The notes under the pieces were generated by a model. It saw only the letters and a program-made list of their open reading frames with translations, ran no database searches and was not told the origin of the DNA. Positions 8,870 through 19,609 of a stretch of DNA of 64,000 bases are shown piece after piece. The DNA lies in assembly GCF_020907985.1 (NCBI RefSeq), contig NZ_JAJJPA010000001.1, positions 1 to 64,000 on the forward strand, read 5' to 3'. Both the position numbers and the translations under genes were made by a program. Every line of letters starts with the position of its first letter. Positions within the stretch are counted from its first letter, which is position 1. Source of the stretch: Kitasatospora humi (GTDB lineage Bacteria; Actinomycetota; Actinomycetes; Streptomycetales; Streptomycetaceae).

Positions 8870-9642
8870 TGCTCCAGCCCACCATGGCCAGCACCGTCGA
8901 GCGCCGACTGCTGGTGAACTACCGCGTCGATCCGGCCGTCGCCGCCCGCCTGCTGCCCGCGCCGCTGCGGCCCCAACTGAGCCACGGACATGCCGTCGCC
9001 GGCATCTGTCTGATCCGGCTCGCCGCGGTCCGTCCGAGCTGGGCGCCCTGGCGGTTCGGCGCCCGCAGCGAGAACGCCGCCCACCGGTTCGCCGTGGAGT
9101 GGGACGGCCCGGCGGGGACCGAGACGGGCGTCTACATACCGCGCCGGGACACCGATTCGCGGCTCAACGCCTGGGCCGGAGGCCGCCTCTTTCCCGGGCC
9201 GCACGGCCGCGCCGACTTCCGCACCCGGGACACCGGCGACACCGTCAGCCTGTCCTTCACCACCCGCGACCACGCCCTGCGGGTATCGGTCACCGCCGCC
9301 ACCACCGCCGAGCTGACCGGCAGTCACCTCTTCGGCGACCTGGCCGAGGCAGCTGCCTTCTTCCGCGCAGGCAGCTGCGGACTCTCCGAGCCCGCCCGCC
9401 CCGGTTCCCGCCGCGCCGACCACTTGGACGCCGTCACCCTGCACACCGACGCCTGGGAGATGACGCCCTGCCGGGTGACCGCCGCCGAGTCCTCCTACTT
9501 CGACGACCCGGACCGATTCCCGCCCGGCAGTGCGGTGGTGGACTGCGCCCTGCTGATGCGCGACCTGCCGGCGCGCTGGGAACCACGGGCGCCGTTCAGC
9601 ACCGCGACGCGGGCCGGCGGCGCCGAGTCACCGGTCGGGTAG
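8869..9642 (+). CDS. DUF2071 (YqjF-like) family protein
   Basis: A 257-residue protein whose opening, LVNYRVDPAVAARLLPAPLRP, is the signature of the DUF2071/acetoacetate-decarboxylase-like fold. Later segments (CLIRLAAVRPSW, RFAVEWDG, GVYIPRRDTDSRLNAWAGGRLFPG) fit the same family. Function in this family is mostly unknown. Start and stop overlap with the ArsR gene by one base, so it is the probable target of that repressor. Confidence 0.8.
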   Translation: MLQPTMASTVERRLLVNYRVDPAVAARLLPAPLRPQLSHGHAVAGICLIRLAAVRPSWAPWRFGARSENAAHRFAVEWDGPAGTETGVYIPRRDTDSRLNAWAGGRLFPGPHGRADFRTRDTGDTVSLSFTTRDHALRVSVTAATTAELTGSHLFGDLAEAAAFFRAGSCGLSEPARPGSRRADHLDAVTLHTDAWEMTPCRVTAAESSYFDDPDRFPPGSAVVDCALLMRDLPARWEPRAPFSTATRAGGAESPVG

Positions 9643-9841
9643 CGTCAGTGGTGTTCGCGCACTCAGTCGGGCCGCGCGGTCGGCGGCAACTCCCAACGCG
9701 GCCACCGGGACCAGAGCGGTTCACCGGTGCCGCCCCCAGTTGAGCAACTGACGGGACATCACCGGTGCCTCTCCGGCGGTGAAGAGCCAATGGGTCACCG
9801 CCACGGCGGCCCCTGTCGGTGCTGTCTGCTAGAACGTCACG

Positions 9842-10612
9842 ATGACCCAGACTCCGCCTTTCGAAGAACTCCTCGCCCTGATCGAGGACCGCTCCGCCGC
9901 CCTGAGCGAGGCCGTCGCCGCCGCACCCGACCTCGAGGGCCGGGTGCCCAGCTGCCCGGACTGGTCGCTGCGGGACTTGGTCGCGCACCTCGCCAAGGTG
10001 CAGCGCTTCTGGGCTGCCACGGTGGCGGCCGGGCCGAGCGACCACCCGCCGGCGGTCGCCGACCTGCCCGCCGCTGAGCCGTCCGCTGCCGGGGCCCCCG
10101 CCGCCGAGGCGCTCGCGGAGCTCGCCGCGGCGACCGAGACGCTGGTCAGCGCGCTGCGCAAGGCCGGCCCCGAGGCCGGGTGCTGGGCCTGGTGGGCGGC
10201 CAGCGGGGCACCCGTGACGGCGGGCGCGGTGGCTCGTCGCCAGGTCCACGAGGCCGCCGTACACGCCTACGACGCCCAACTGGCCCTCGGCGCCCCGCAG
10301 TCGATCCCGGCCGGCATCGCGTTGGACGGCATCGCCGAGTTCGTCGCCGTCATCTACGGCTCCAGTGGCCCCTGGCCGCACGATCCGGTCCGGATCGGCT
10401 TGCACGCGGCGGAAGGAACGTCCTGGCCGCTCGAACTCGATTCCGCCGGTGCCCACTTGGTCGACGGTACGACAGCTGTCGAGGCGAGCCTGCGCGGCCC
10501 GGCCGGCGAACTGCTGCTCGCGCTGTACGGCCGCCTGCCGTTGGCGGCCGTACAGCGCGAGGGCGATCAGGCCGTCCTCCAGCAGCTGGTGGAGTGGCCG
10601 CCCCTCGGCTGA
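9842..10612 (+). CDS. Maleylpyruvate isomerase/mycothiol-dependent enzyme family protein
   Basis: A 256-residue protein of the mycothiol-dependent DinB-like superfamily. The N-terminal four-helix domain has CPDWSLRDLVAHLAKVQRFW, and a second conserved block is RRQVHEAAVHAYDAQL. The His residues in LVAHL and VHEAAVH are the likely metal ligands. A smaller C-terminal domain with HLVDGTTAVEASLRGPAGELLLALYGRLPL matches the sterol-carrier-like part of the family. Substrate unknown. It stands alone, convergent with the UvrA paralogue. Confidence 0.8.
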   Translation: MTQTPPFEELLALIEDRSAALSEAVAAAPDLEGRVPSCPDWSLRDLVAHLAKVQRFWAATVAAGPSDHPPAVADLPAAEPSAAGAPAAEALAELAAATETLVSALRKAGPEAGCWAWWAASGAPVTAGAVARRQVHEAAVHAYDAQLALGAPQSIPAGIALDGIAEFVAVIYGSSGPWPHDPVRIGLHAAEGTSWPLELDSAGAHLVDGTTAVEASLRGPAGELLLALYGRLPLAAVQREGDQAVLQQLVEWPPLG

Positions 10613-10694
10613 CTGGTTCCAGCCCCTCGGCCGACCCCGCCCCTTACGTGCCCCCCGCCCCGCTCCACCCGCCCGAACCCGGACCGCAGCCCGG

Positions 10695-13091
<2,397 letters not shown>

Positions 13092-13109
13092 CGGTTTCCT
13101 CCATGCGGT

Positions 13110-13131
13110 GGGGGCCGCCGCAGCGGCCCCC
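13110..13131 (-). terminator. Hairpin between VOC and uvrA-like genes
   Basis: GGGGGCCGC and GCGGCCCCC form a 9-bp stem around a 4-base loop. It lies 110 bp past the VOC-gene stop and just upstream of the uvrA-like start, both on the minus strand. There is no T-tract, as is common in actinomycetes. Confidence 0.55.
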
Positions 13132-13137
13132 GTGGGA

Positions 13138-13202
13138 TTCGATCGCCTGGTTCTTCGGAGCCTGCGACGCTTCGATCGCCTGGTCGGTGCAGCCTACGAC
13201 GC
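13138..13202. repeat. Imperfect 33-bp tandem duplication
   Basis: Two adjacent copies (13138-13170 and 13171-13202) share TTCGATCGCCTGGT and a GCCTRCGACGC end, with a few differences between. It lies in the gap between two minus-strand genes and shows no coding potential. Confidence 0.55.
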
Positions 13203-13241
13203 ACAGAGCGCCTGGCGCGTGCGGCCCACGAGGCGGCGGAC

Positions 13242-13655
13242 TCAGCGCATCTCGTTGAAGCGGACCAGGTTGCCCGCCGGGTCCCGGAACGCGCAGTCCC
13301 GGACACCGTAGGGCTGGTCGGTCGGCTCCTGCGCGACCTCGGCGCCGTTGGCCTTGACCTTGGCGAAGACTCCGTCGAGGTCGCTGGTGGCGAGCGTCAG
13401 GCGGGCATAGGTGCCCTTGGCCATCATCTCGGCGACGACGCGGTGCTCCTCCTCGGTGTAGCCGGGCCCGGCCAGCGGCGGTTCCAGCACGATGGAGGTG
13501 CCGGGCTGGTTGGCCGGGCCGACGGTGATCCAGCGCATCGTGCCGTTGCCGACGTCGTTGCGCACCTCGAAGCCGAGGATGTCGCGGTAGAAGGCGAGCG
13601 AGGCCTCGGGGTCGGTGTGGGGGAGGAAGGTCCAGTGAATGGTGATGTCGTTCAT
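13242..13655 (-). CDS. VOC (glyoxalase/bleomycin-resistance fold) family protein
   Basis: A 137-residue protein with two beta-alpha-beta-beta-beta modules: FLPHTDPEASLAFYRDILGFEV at the start and LTLATSDLDGVFAKVKANG, then YGVRDCAFRDPAGNLVRF near the end, the standard close of VOC proteins. The family covers lyases, dioxygenases and antibiotic-binding proteins; the function here is unknown. The ATG at 13655 is where the homologous fold begins; the open frame upstream is not protein-like. Confidence 0.8.
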   Translation of the reverse strand: MNDITIHWTFLPHTDPEASLAFYRDILGFEVRNDVGNGTMRWITVGPANQPGTSIVLEPPLAGPGYTEEEHRVVAEMMAKGTYARLTLATSDLDGVFAKVKANGAEVAQEPTDQPYGVRDCAFRDPAGNLVRFNEMR

Positions 13656-13842
13656 GGAACCGAGGCTAGGCGGGAGCCTCGGGCCGGGGCTTCTCCAAAA
13701 CTGATCGGTCTTGACCGGACAGGGTGCCGGCTCATGGCTACCGTGCGGAGGCGGCGCGCCGTGCGGTGAGCGCAGCCGCCCCGGCAGCCGCCCGAGGGGC
13801 AGCAAGGGGGCTCAAGTCGCTTGCGACGAAGACTTCGCGGCC

Positions 13843-14028
13843 TCACCGACACACCCAACCCGCGTACGTGTGCCGTTCACCCGACGGCGTCTCGACCACC
13901 AGGGCTCGTGATTCCGTCCAGAAGCGGCAGCCGGCACCGACGAAGACGGGGTGTTCCAGGTGGAACCAGTTGACGCGGTCGACCAGCAACGACCGTGGTG
14001 CGATCGGGCGTTCTCCGTCGAAGTCCAT
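13843..14028 (-). CDS. Small hypothetical protein
   Basis: A 61-residue reading frame with a globular-looking sequence (LLVDRVNWFHLEHPVFVGAG, WTESRALVVETPSGERH). The balance of Trp, Phe and charged residues is unlike the noise frames around it, so it is probably translated or a remnant of a larger gene. No Shine-Dalgarno site precedes the ATG at 14028, and no family is recognised. Confidence 0.35.
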   Translation of the reverse strand: MDFDGERPIAPRSLLVDRVNWFHLEHPVFVGAGCRFWTESRALVVETPSGERHTYAGWVCR

Positions 14029-14180
14029 GCGTTCATGGTGGCACGGCCGTCCGCCCTGCCCCCTCTCGGCCCGTCGCGACCCTCTCGGCCCGGGACTGCC
14101 TCGAAGATGTCCTCCAGTGGCCGGACGACGGACCGCGCACGTGGGCCGGCGGGGCGTTGCCACGTGCGCGGGAGCAGCGG

Positions 14181-14516
14181 TCAGGCGATCTTCTGGCAGT
14201 CCGACCCGTTGACCACCTCAAGGCCGTCGGCCCAGCCGGTCCGGCAGTGGTAGGCGGAGCCGACGAGGGCGGGGCGGATGGTGAAGTCGGACAGTGGCCC
14301 GACCTTCTGGGGGGTGCAGCCTCGGCCGTACACGTCGGGCAGCTTCTTGTCGTCGATGTAGGCGCAGGTGAAGACCTCGCCGGCGCGCACCGTGGGTGCG
14401 CTTCGCCCGGCGGCGTGTGCGGTCGCGGCTGCCGGGGCGGCGGCCAGCAGGGCCGCGACGGAGCCGGCCGCCAGGGCCAGGACGGCCTTCGCGCAGGCCC
14501 GACGTGTTGTGGTCAT
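14181..14516 (-). CDS. Small secreted protein with four cysteines
   Basis: A 111-residue exported protein of unknown function. The Arg-rich N terminus and the hydrophobic run AKAVLALAAGSVAALLAAAPAAATAHA form a signal peptide. The mature part of about 70 residues holds four Cys (TCAY, RGCTP, HCRT, DCQK), enough for two disulfides. The AAGGAG site at ideal spacing fixes the ATG at 14516. It lies 53 bp behind another small secreted gene on the same strand and may be cotranscribed with it. Confidence 0.7.
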   Translation of the reverse strand: MTTTRRACAKAVLALAAGSVAALLAAAPAAATAHAAGRSAPTVRAGEVFTCAYIDDKKLPDVYGRGCTPQKVGPLSDFTIRPALVGSAYHCRTGWADGLEVVNGSDCQKIA

Positions 14517-14569
14517 GCAGGGTTCTCCTTGCGGGGTGGGCGTCACCGTGGGCCGGGTGGACGAACGTG

Positions 14570-14746
14570 CTACTTCAGGCAGCCGAGGATCCCGTTGGGA
14601 ATCGCCGCCGGATTGGTGAGGCCGCCGGTGGCGTCCTGCATCACGCAGCGGGCCGCGGCACCCGGGTCGGTGATGGCGCCGGCCGGTGTGACCGCGAGCC
14701 CGACGAGTGCGATGGCTCCCAGGAGAGCGGCGGCGATGCGGCGCAT
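14570..14746 (-). CDS. Very small secreted peptide
   Basis: A 58-residue product: MRRIAAALLGAIALVGLAV then TPAGA forms a signal peptide, leaving a mature peptide of about 32 residues with two Cys (RCVM and LGCLK). GAAAGG 8 bases ahead fixes the ATG at 14746; a GTG at 14755 is less likely. A triple 11-bp repeat resembling a PHO box lies about 104 bp upstream. Its partner is the four-Cys secreted protein that follows. Function unknown. Confidence 0.65.
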   Translation of the reverse strand: MRRIAAALLGAIALVGLAVTPAGAITDPGAAARCVMQDATGGLTNPAAIPNGILGCLK

Positions 14747-14849
14747 GAACGGCACCTTTCGGCAGAGGCGGTTGGTGTGCGACGTATTCCCGCTCGCCCC
14801 GGTTCCGCATGCACCATGTCACCCGTTCGGACCGCGGCCTGGCTGCCGT

Positions 14850-14882
14850 TTGCAGTGAGCTTGCAGTGAGCTTGGAGTGAAC
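14850..14882 (-). promoter_or_regulatory. PHO-box-like triple 11-bp direct repeat
   Basis: Read on the minus strand, three consecutive 11-mers begin GTTCACT, GCTCACT and GCTCACT. This matches the layout of Streptomyces PhoP direct-repeat units (GTTCACC-like heptamers every 11 bases). It sits upstream of the small secreted peptide gene, so phosphate control of that gene is a plausible inference. Confidence 0.55.
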
Positions 14883-14987
14883 TCCGGTGGAGCTGAACTC
14901 GGGAGTCGCCCCACCCGGCTGAGTAAGGACAAGGCTGTCTTGGCAGAAAGGACCTGACGGGCCGTCGAGGGATCCGCTTCTGCGGGG

Positions 14988-15926
14988 CTACTCGCCCCAG
15001 GCGGTCTCCGAGCCGGTGAAACTGCCGAACCCCCCGGTTTTGTCCACCCAGACCCAGGTCTCGCCCTGGGAACCGCTGCCGGCCCCCTTGCAGACCTGGG
15101 GTGGGCAGGACTCCCGCTGGCGGACCCTGACGGCCTCGGCGGCGCTGCTGACGCTGCCGGCGCCCGGGGCCCCGGGGGTGCCGGGCGCGTTGCCGGGTAG
15201 CTGGAGGTTGCGAGTGATGGTGATGGTCCAGGCCTTCTCGACGGCAGGGCAGGGGAGTTGGAGCATGGCCGTGCCGGCGTAGTCGGCGTTGGGCGAGTCG
15301 TCGGCGATCGTGTAGGTCAGGGTGGTGTCGGGTGTGGCGGCGGTGCAGCTGTACGTGCCGCCGACGGTGCGGGTGCCATCGGCGTTGTTGACGACGGGAT
15401 CGGCGCGCAGCGTGCGCGGCTCGACGAACAGAGTCGCCTCGTCGGTCGCCTCCTCGCCGGTGGCCTGGTCGATGGTCAGCGTGGCGTGCGCTTCGACCGA
15501 GGAGCTCTTGGTGAAGGCGGTGGAACCCGGGTCGGGATACGCCACGGCCGTGAACGGAGCACCGCCCCCGTCGCACGGAGCGGTCATGGCGGTGCTGCCG
15601 TGGGCGCCGTTGGCCGAGGTGAAGTCGACGCGCAGCTGGGCCTGTTGGATCCCCGAGTCGTCCCAGCAGCTGTAGTTTCCGCTGATGGCCACCGAACCGT
15701 CGGAGTTGAGGGTGGCGGTGGCCAGGTTGAACCACACGTCCAGCGCGCCCTTGTCGCCGGCAGGGAGGTGCGAGGTGGTGGCGACCGGTGTCAGCCCCCG
15801 GACGGAGCTTGGCGGCAGCGCGGCCTGATGGGCAGCGGGTTCGGTGGCCTGGGCGGTGCCGGCCACCTGGATGGCCGCCAGGACGGTGGCGGTTGCCAAG
15901 GTGGTGCGGGCGGGGATGATGCGCAC
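14988..15926 (-). CDS. Secreted two-domain protein of unknown function
   Basis: A 312-residue exported protein. The signal peptide RTTLATATVLAAIQVAGTAQA is followed by two related beta-rich domains. Each contains a Gly-Xaa-Tyr-Ser-Cys core (GSVAISGNYSCW and TRTVGGTYSC) and a later Cys (APCDGG, LPCPA), suggesting one disulfide per domain, similar to secreted Streptomyces DUF6299-type domains. The C-terminal 60 residues add another Cys pair (ESCPPQVC). The GTG at 15926 with GAGG ahead fits the signal peptide better than the ATG at 16001. Function unknown; an Ig-like adhesin or envelope protein is possible. Confidence 0.7.
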   Translation of the reverse strand: MRIIPARTTLATATVLAAIQVAGTAQATEPAAHQAALPPSSVRGLTPVATTSHLPAGDKGALDVWFNLATATLNSDGSVAISGNYSCWDDSGIQQAQLRVDFTSANGAHGSTAMTAPCDGGGAPFTAVAYPDPGSTAFTKSSSVEAHATLTIDQATGEEATDEATLFVEPRTLRADPVVNNADGTRTVGGTYSCTAATPDTTLTYTIADDSPNADYAGTAMLQLPCPAVEKAWTITITRNLQLPGNAPGTPGAPGAGSVSSAAEAVRVRQRESCPPQVCKGAGSGSQGETWVWVDKTGGFGSFTGSETAWGE

Positions 15927-16520
15927 GGGTGCCTCGCTGAGCGGCCGGATACGGGGACGATCCGGCGGTGGGGAGACGCCGCCGGACCGAATGACACGCA
16001 TACGGATTGATAGCAGACCCGCCGGATTCCGACTTGCGTCCGACTTGTATGACTATTTCGTGTCAGCGGCCGGACAGCCCGCCGCCCGCACTGACGTGGC
16101 GCCGCGGGCTTCGAGTCCGGCCAGGTTCGCCAGGGGCCTGGGCACGAGGTCGGGATGGTCGGTGGCCGACGCCCGCCGAGAGGCGCCGTGGGAGGCGTCG
16201 GGGGGCGCGGCGCGGTCACCATCCCTCCGCGCGTTCGACGTCCTCGGCAGGAAGGGCTCGGGCCGCCTTCTCCTGCAACCCCCGGATCACCCAACGGACG
16301 AGGACTGCATGGCGGTCTTCTCAGGAGACGGCAGCGATCGGTCGGTTGACTGCCGTGGCCGCCTGCGGGAAAAGCCGGTGCGCGGGGTGGGGCAGGCCCG
16401 GCAGACTGCCCGCATGTGCTCCACCCGCACCCTCGCAGTCCATCCCACCGCCGGCGGAACGGCCGGGTCGGAGCGACAGCGCGGTGGCCGCCGGCCCGGA
16501 CCGCACGAGCCGCCGCTCGC
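15927..16520. other. Intergenic region with 11-bp direct repeats
   Basis: About 590 bp without a convincing gene. On the minus side it holds the promoter of the two-domain secreted protein: two 11-bp direct repeats at 16028-16049 (TCCGACTTGCG, TCCGACTTGTA) lie about 100 bp before its start. Nothing else was recognised between 16060 and 16520. Confidence 0.5.
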
Positions 16521-17141
16521 ATGAACGCCGCGGTACTCGCCGGCCTGCTGGCCGGATACGGGATCGCGGTACCGGTGGGTGCCATCGGAGTGCTGTTGCT
16601 GGGGCTGTCTGCCCGCCGGGGCTGGCGGGTCGGAGCGGGTGCCGCGCTCGGCGTGGCGACGGCCGACGGGGTGTACGCGGCGGTCGCGGTGCTGGGCGGC
16701 CACAGCGCCGCGAAGTTCCTGGCGCCGGCCTCGACTCCGCTGCGCTGGGCGGCCGGTGTGGTGCTGCTCGCAATCGCGGTGCGGACCGCGCTGACCGCAC
16801 CGAAAGCACGAGGTGGTGCGGTAGCCGACAACGGCCCGCAGGTGGTGGCCGGTACGGCTGCCCGCGCCTATGCCGCCCTGGTCGGCCTGACCCTGCTCAA
16901 CCCGGCGACGATGATCTACTTCATCGCGCTGGTGCTCGGCGGCAGTGCGCAGCGTCGGGCGGGGCCGGTCTTCGTCCTCGCCGCGTTCCTGGCCTCGGCC
17001 TCCTGGCAGTTGCTGCTCGCTGCGGGCGGTGCCTTGCTCGGGCGCGTGCTGACGGGTGAACGGGGCCGCCTGGTGACGGCGTTGGTGGCGAGCGCGCTGA
17101 TCTCGACGCTGGCGGTGCGCAGCCTGCCGGTCTTTCGATGA
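16521..17141 (+). CDS. LysE/RhtB-family exporter
   Basis: A 206-residue inner-membrane protein with about six hydrophobic helices. The family signature is near the N terminus ([41 protein letters not shown]), and the conserved LLNPATMIYFIAL lies at about residue 130. Such proteins export amino acids or related small metabolites. The ATG at 16521 starts exactly where the family begins but has no clear ribosome site. It is a single gene ending 24 bp after a Leu/Arg-rich C terminus and converging with the TPR gene. Confidence 0.8.
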   Translation: MNAAVLAGLLAGYGIAVPVGAIGVLLLGLSARRGWRVGAGAALGVATADGVYAAVAVLGGHSAAKFLAPASTPLRWAAGVVLLAIAVRTALTAPKARGGAVADNGPQVVAGTAARAYAALVGLTLLNPATMIYFIALVLGGSAQRRAGPVFVLAAFLASASWQLLLAAGGALLGRVLTGERGRLVTALVASALISTLAVRSLPVFR

Positions 17142-17311
17142 CCGCTGTCCAGCGGCCCGGGCGAGGCCGATGCCCTGACTCGCGGCGGCGACCAGGACGC
17201 CGAGTTGGAAGGCGCCCGCCCAGTTGCCGTCCCGCGCTCCCGAGTGCGACGGGTGGTGGGTCATGGCGGCACCGACTGCCCGGGCTCGCCGGTTGTTTCG
17301 GCACGGCAGGA

Positions 17312-17345
17312 GCCGCCCGCCCGCGTGGGGGTGCGGGCGGGCGGC
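17312..17345. terminator. Convergent hairpin terminator
   Basis: GCCGCCCGCCCGC (17312-17324) pairs perfectly with GCGGGCGGGCGGC (17333-17345) around an 8-base loop. It lies between the convergent LysE and TPR genes, 20 bp from the TPR stop. Confidence 0.7.
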
Positions 17346-17364
17346 GGTCCGGTGGGCGTGGTCG

Positions 17365-17691
17365 TCAGGCGAACGCGTCGGTCATCGCGGCGGCCAGGCG
17401 CAGGTGCGGGCGGGCCTCGTCGTTGCGGCCCTGGCGCTCCAGGGTGCGGCCGAGCATCAGGTGCGCGTAGCTCTCGGTGGGATCCTGCGCCAGGATCAGC
17501 CGCAGCTCGGCGGCGGCCCGGTTCAGCTGCGCCGAGTGGTAGTAGCTGCGGGCCAGCAGCAGCCGGGCGGCGAGCTGCTCGGGCTCGGCCTCGACCAGCG
17601 GCTGCAGGATCCGGGCGGCGTCAGCGTAGGCCTTCGAGTCGAAGAACAGCTGGGCCCGGGTGTACTCCTCGGCGGGCGAGCGGGTGATCAC
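17365..17691 (-). CDS. Tetratricopeptide-repeat protein
   Basis: A 108-residue all-helical protein with about two and a half TPR units: EYTRAQLFFDSKAYADAARIL, then QLAARLLLARSYYHSAQLNRAAAELRL, then AHLMLGRTLERQGRNDEARPHLRLA. These are protein-interaction scaffolds. The GTG at 17691 has an excellent AAGGAGT eight bases ahead, so the longer upstream frame is rejected. It is divergent from the TetR gene, with 214 bp between. Partner unknown. Confidence 0.8.
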   Translation of the reverse strand: MITRSPAEEYTRAQLFFDSKAYADAARILQPLVEAEPEQLAARLLLARSYYHSAQLNRAAAELRLILAQDPTESYAHLMLGRTLERQGRNDEARPHLRLAAAMTDAFA

Positions 17692-17875
17692 GGTGAGGAC
17701 TCCTTCAGGTGCTCCCGATGTGCCGACCCGGACAACAACTCGTGAAGATTCAACTATTCCGCGGTCACTATCGCGCCTGCGACGCGGTGCTGTCCAGACC
17801 TCTGTCCGGATCCTCATCGAGGTGTCCTGGGGTGGATGCTGCTGGTCACCCATGGGGGCGACGAGTGACTGGACC

Positions 17876-17899
17876 ACTGTACCTACTGGTATGTACAGT
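17876..17899. promoter_or_regulatory. TetR-type operator palindrome
   Basis: ACTGTAC (17876-17882) and GTACAGT (17893-17899) form a perfect inverted repeat with a 10-base centre, ending 7 bp before the TetR start. This is the usual position and shape of a TetR-family autoregulatory site. Confidence 0.75.
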
Positions 17900-17905
17900 A
17901 CTCGC

Positions 17906-18490
17906 ATGAACACCAGCGACCGGCTCATCGAGAGCACCCAGGAGCTCCTCTGGGAGCGGGGCTACGTCGGCACCAGCCCGCGGGCCATCCAGCAGCGGGC
18001 GGGCGTCGGACAAGGCAGCATGTACCACCACTTCCAGGGCAAGCCCGACCTCGCCGCGGCCGCGCTGCGGCGCAGCGGCGAGCAGATGCGGGCACTGGCC
18101 GAACAGCAGCTGGGCGGGCCCGGCGGTGCCTACCAGCGGATCGAGAACTACCTGCTGCGGGAGCGCGAGGTGCTGCGCGGCTGCCGGATCGGGCGGATGG
18201 CGCAGGATCCGGACGTGGTGGCCGACGCCGAGCTGCGGGCGCCGGTGCGGGAGACCTTCGACTGGCTCACCGGCCGACTGGCGGAGGTGATCGAGGAGGG
18301 GCGCCGGGCCGGGGAGCTGCGCCCGGGAGCCCCGGCGGCGGAGCTGGCGCAGGCACTGGTCGCGGTGCTCCAAGGTGGCTATGTGCTGGCCCGGTCGGCG
18401 GAGTCCGAGGAGCCGTTCCACCAGGCGGTGCGCGGCGCGCTGGCGCTGCTCAAGAGCCAGCTGTCTGAAGCCGACCGGCGACTGGTCTGA
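17906..18490 (+). CDS. TetR-family regulator
   Basis: A 194-residue repressor. The N-terminal helix-turn-helix (LLWERGYVGTSPRAIQQRAGVGQGSMYHHFQGKPDLAAAAL) is typical, and the C-terminal ligand domain has the GCRIGRMAQDPDV block seen in the YcdC/LmrA-like groups. It heads an operon with DUF4865, CMD-family and phosphotriesterase-family genes, which it most likely controls through the palindrome just upstream. The last codons and stop lie in a 22-bp tandem repeat that continues into the spacer. Confidence 0.85.
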   Translation: MNTSDRLIESTQELLWERGYVGTSPRAIQQRAGVGQGSMYHHFQGKPDLAAAALRRSGEQMRALAEQQLGGPGGAYQRIENYLLREREVLRGCRIGRMAQDPDVVADAELRAPVRETFDWLTGRLAEVIEEGRRAGELRPGAPAAELAQALVAVLQGGYVLARSAESEEPFHQAVRGALALLKSQLSEADRRLV

Positions 18491-18543
18491 AGCCGATCAG
18501 TAACCGGGCTGAAGCCGACCGGCAACCGGTCCGAAGTCGATCG
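18464..18543. repeat. 22-bp tandem repeat over the tetR stop
   Basis: Three full 22-bp units (18464-18485, 18486-18507, 18508-18529) and a partial fourth, all built on CTGAAGCCGAYCRG. The first unit encodes the TetR C terminus and its stop codon falls in the second, so the gene end was probably reshaped by repeat expansion. Confidence 0.8.
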
Positions 18544-18566
18544 AACGAAACAAGGGGGAGGCGCCG

Positions 18567-19154
18567 GTGCTGGCGATGCAGTACGAGATCACTCTGCCCG
18601 CGGACTACGACATGGGGATCGTCCATCGTCGGGTCGCCGAGAAGGGTCGGCTGATGGACGAGTTCCCGGGCTTGGCGATGAAGGCCTATCTGGTCCGCGA
18701 GCGGGGTGCGGCCGGCTCGCCGGTCAACCAGTACGCGCCGTTCTACCTCTGGAACACGGTCGCCGGGATGAACGCCTTCCTCTGGGGGGCGGGCTTCCGT
18801 GGGCTCAGCCAGGATTTCGGGCGCCCGGTGGTGCGCAGCTGGCTGGGCCTGGCCCACCGGCGCGGGCCGCGGTTCGACGCCACCCCGGCCACCGCCGTGC
18901 GCCGACTGCAGCCGATCCCGGCCGACGGCGATCCGGCCGAGTTGATCGAGCGATCGCTCAGCACACTGTCCACCCACGCCGAGCTGCCCGGTGTGCACTC
19001 GGCAGCCGTCGCGATCGACACCACGCGCTGGGAACTGGTCACCCTGACCCTCGGCACGGACGAGGTGACGGGCCAACTCCCCGGTGAGCAGTACCGGGTG
19101 CACCACCTGAGCATGCCGGAGCTGACCGAACTGCCTCAGGGAAGGCACTGGTGA
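18567..19154 (+). CDS. DUF4865 family protein
   Basis: A 195-residue protein of a family known mainly from actinomycetes. Visible blocks are MQYEITLPADYDMGIVHRRV, FPGLAMKAYLVRERG, NQYAPFYLWNTVAGMNAFLWG and FGRPVVRSWLGL. The fold resembles a dimeric alpha-beta barrel that handles small substrates, but no function is established. GGGGGAGG places the GTG at 18567, with ATG 18576 as an alternative. It is the second gene of the TetR operon. Confidence 0.75.
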   Translation: MLAMQYEITLPADYDMGIVHRRVAEKGRLMDEFPGLAMKAYLVRERGAAGSPVNQYAPFYLWNTVAGMNAFLWGAGFRGLSQDFGRPVVRSWLGLAHRRGPRFDATPATAVRRLQPIPADGDPAELIERSLSTLSTHAELPGVHSAAVAIDTTRWELVTLTLGTDEVTGQLPGEQYRVHHLSMPELTELPQGRHW

Positions 19155-19186
19155 TGTCACGTCAACCAACTGACAGGAGGGAAGAG

Positions 19187-19609
19187 ATGAAGCTCACCAG
19201 GACCGTCGTCGACCGTGAGGCCGGCTATCGCACCTTGGACCGCTTCCAGGACCGGGCGACCCAGGAGGCCGCACTGCCCGGGCTGGAGCGGATCGCGCCG
19301 GGCTTTCCGGACTGGATCGTCACCAGCCTGTTCGGCGGTACCTACCAACGGCCAGGCCTGGAGCCGAAGGAGCGTCAGCTGGCCAATCTGGCGAGCCTGG
19401 CCACCCTGGGCGGTGTGGACCCCCAGCTGACCGGACACATCCGCAGCAGTCTGCGGGTGGGGCTGACCAGGGAACAGGTGGTGGAGGTGTTCGTGCATCT
19501 GGCGCCGTACATCGGTGCACCCAAGGCCCTGGCCGCGTTGCGCGTGGCCGCGGCGACATTCGAAGGGCTCGACGCCGAGAAGCTCACCGCCGAGGAGGCA
19601 GCCCAGTGA
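19187..19609 (+). CDS. Carboxymuconolactone decarboxylase family protein
   Basis: A 140-residue all-helical protein of the CMD/AhpD superfamily. The core is PKERQLANLASLATLGGVDPQLTGHIRSSLRVGLTREQVVEVFVHLAPYIGAPKALAAL. It lacks the CxxC pair of AhpD, so it is of the decarboxylase/lactonase side rather than a peroxidase partner. AGGAGGGAAGAG directly before ATG 19187 decides the start. Its stop overlaps the GTG of the next gene by four bases. It probably acts with the neighbouring hydrolase on a cyclic or lactone substrate, which is inference. Confidence 0.8.
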   Translation: MKLTRTVVDREAGYRTLDRFQDRATQEAALPGLERIAPGFPDWIVTSLFGGTYQRPGLEPKERQLANLASLATLGGVDPQLTGHIRSSLRVGLTREQVVEVFVHLAPYIGAPKALAALRVAAATFEGLDAEKLTAEEAAQ

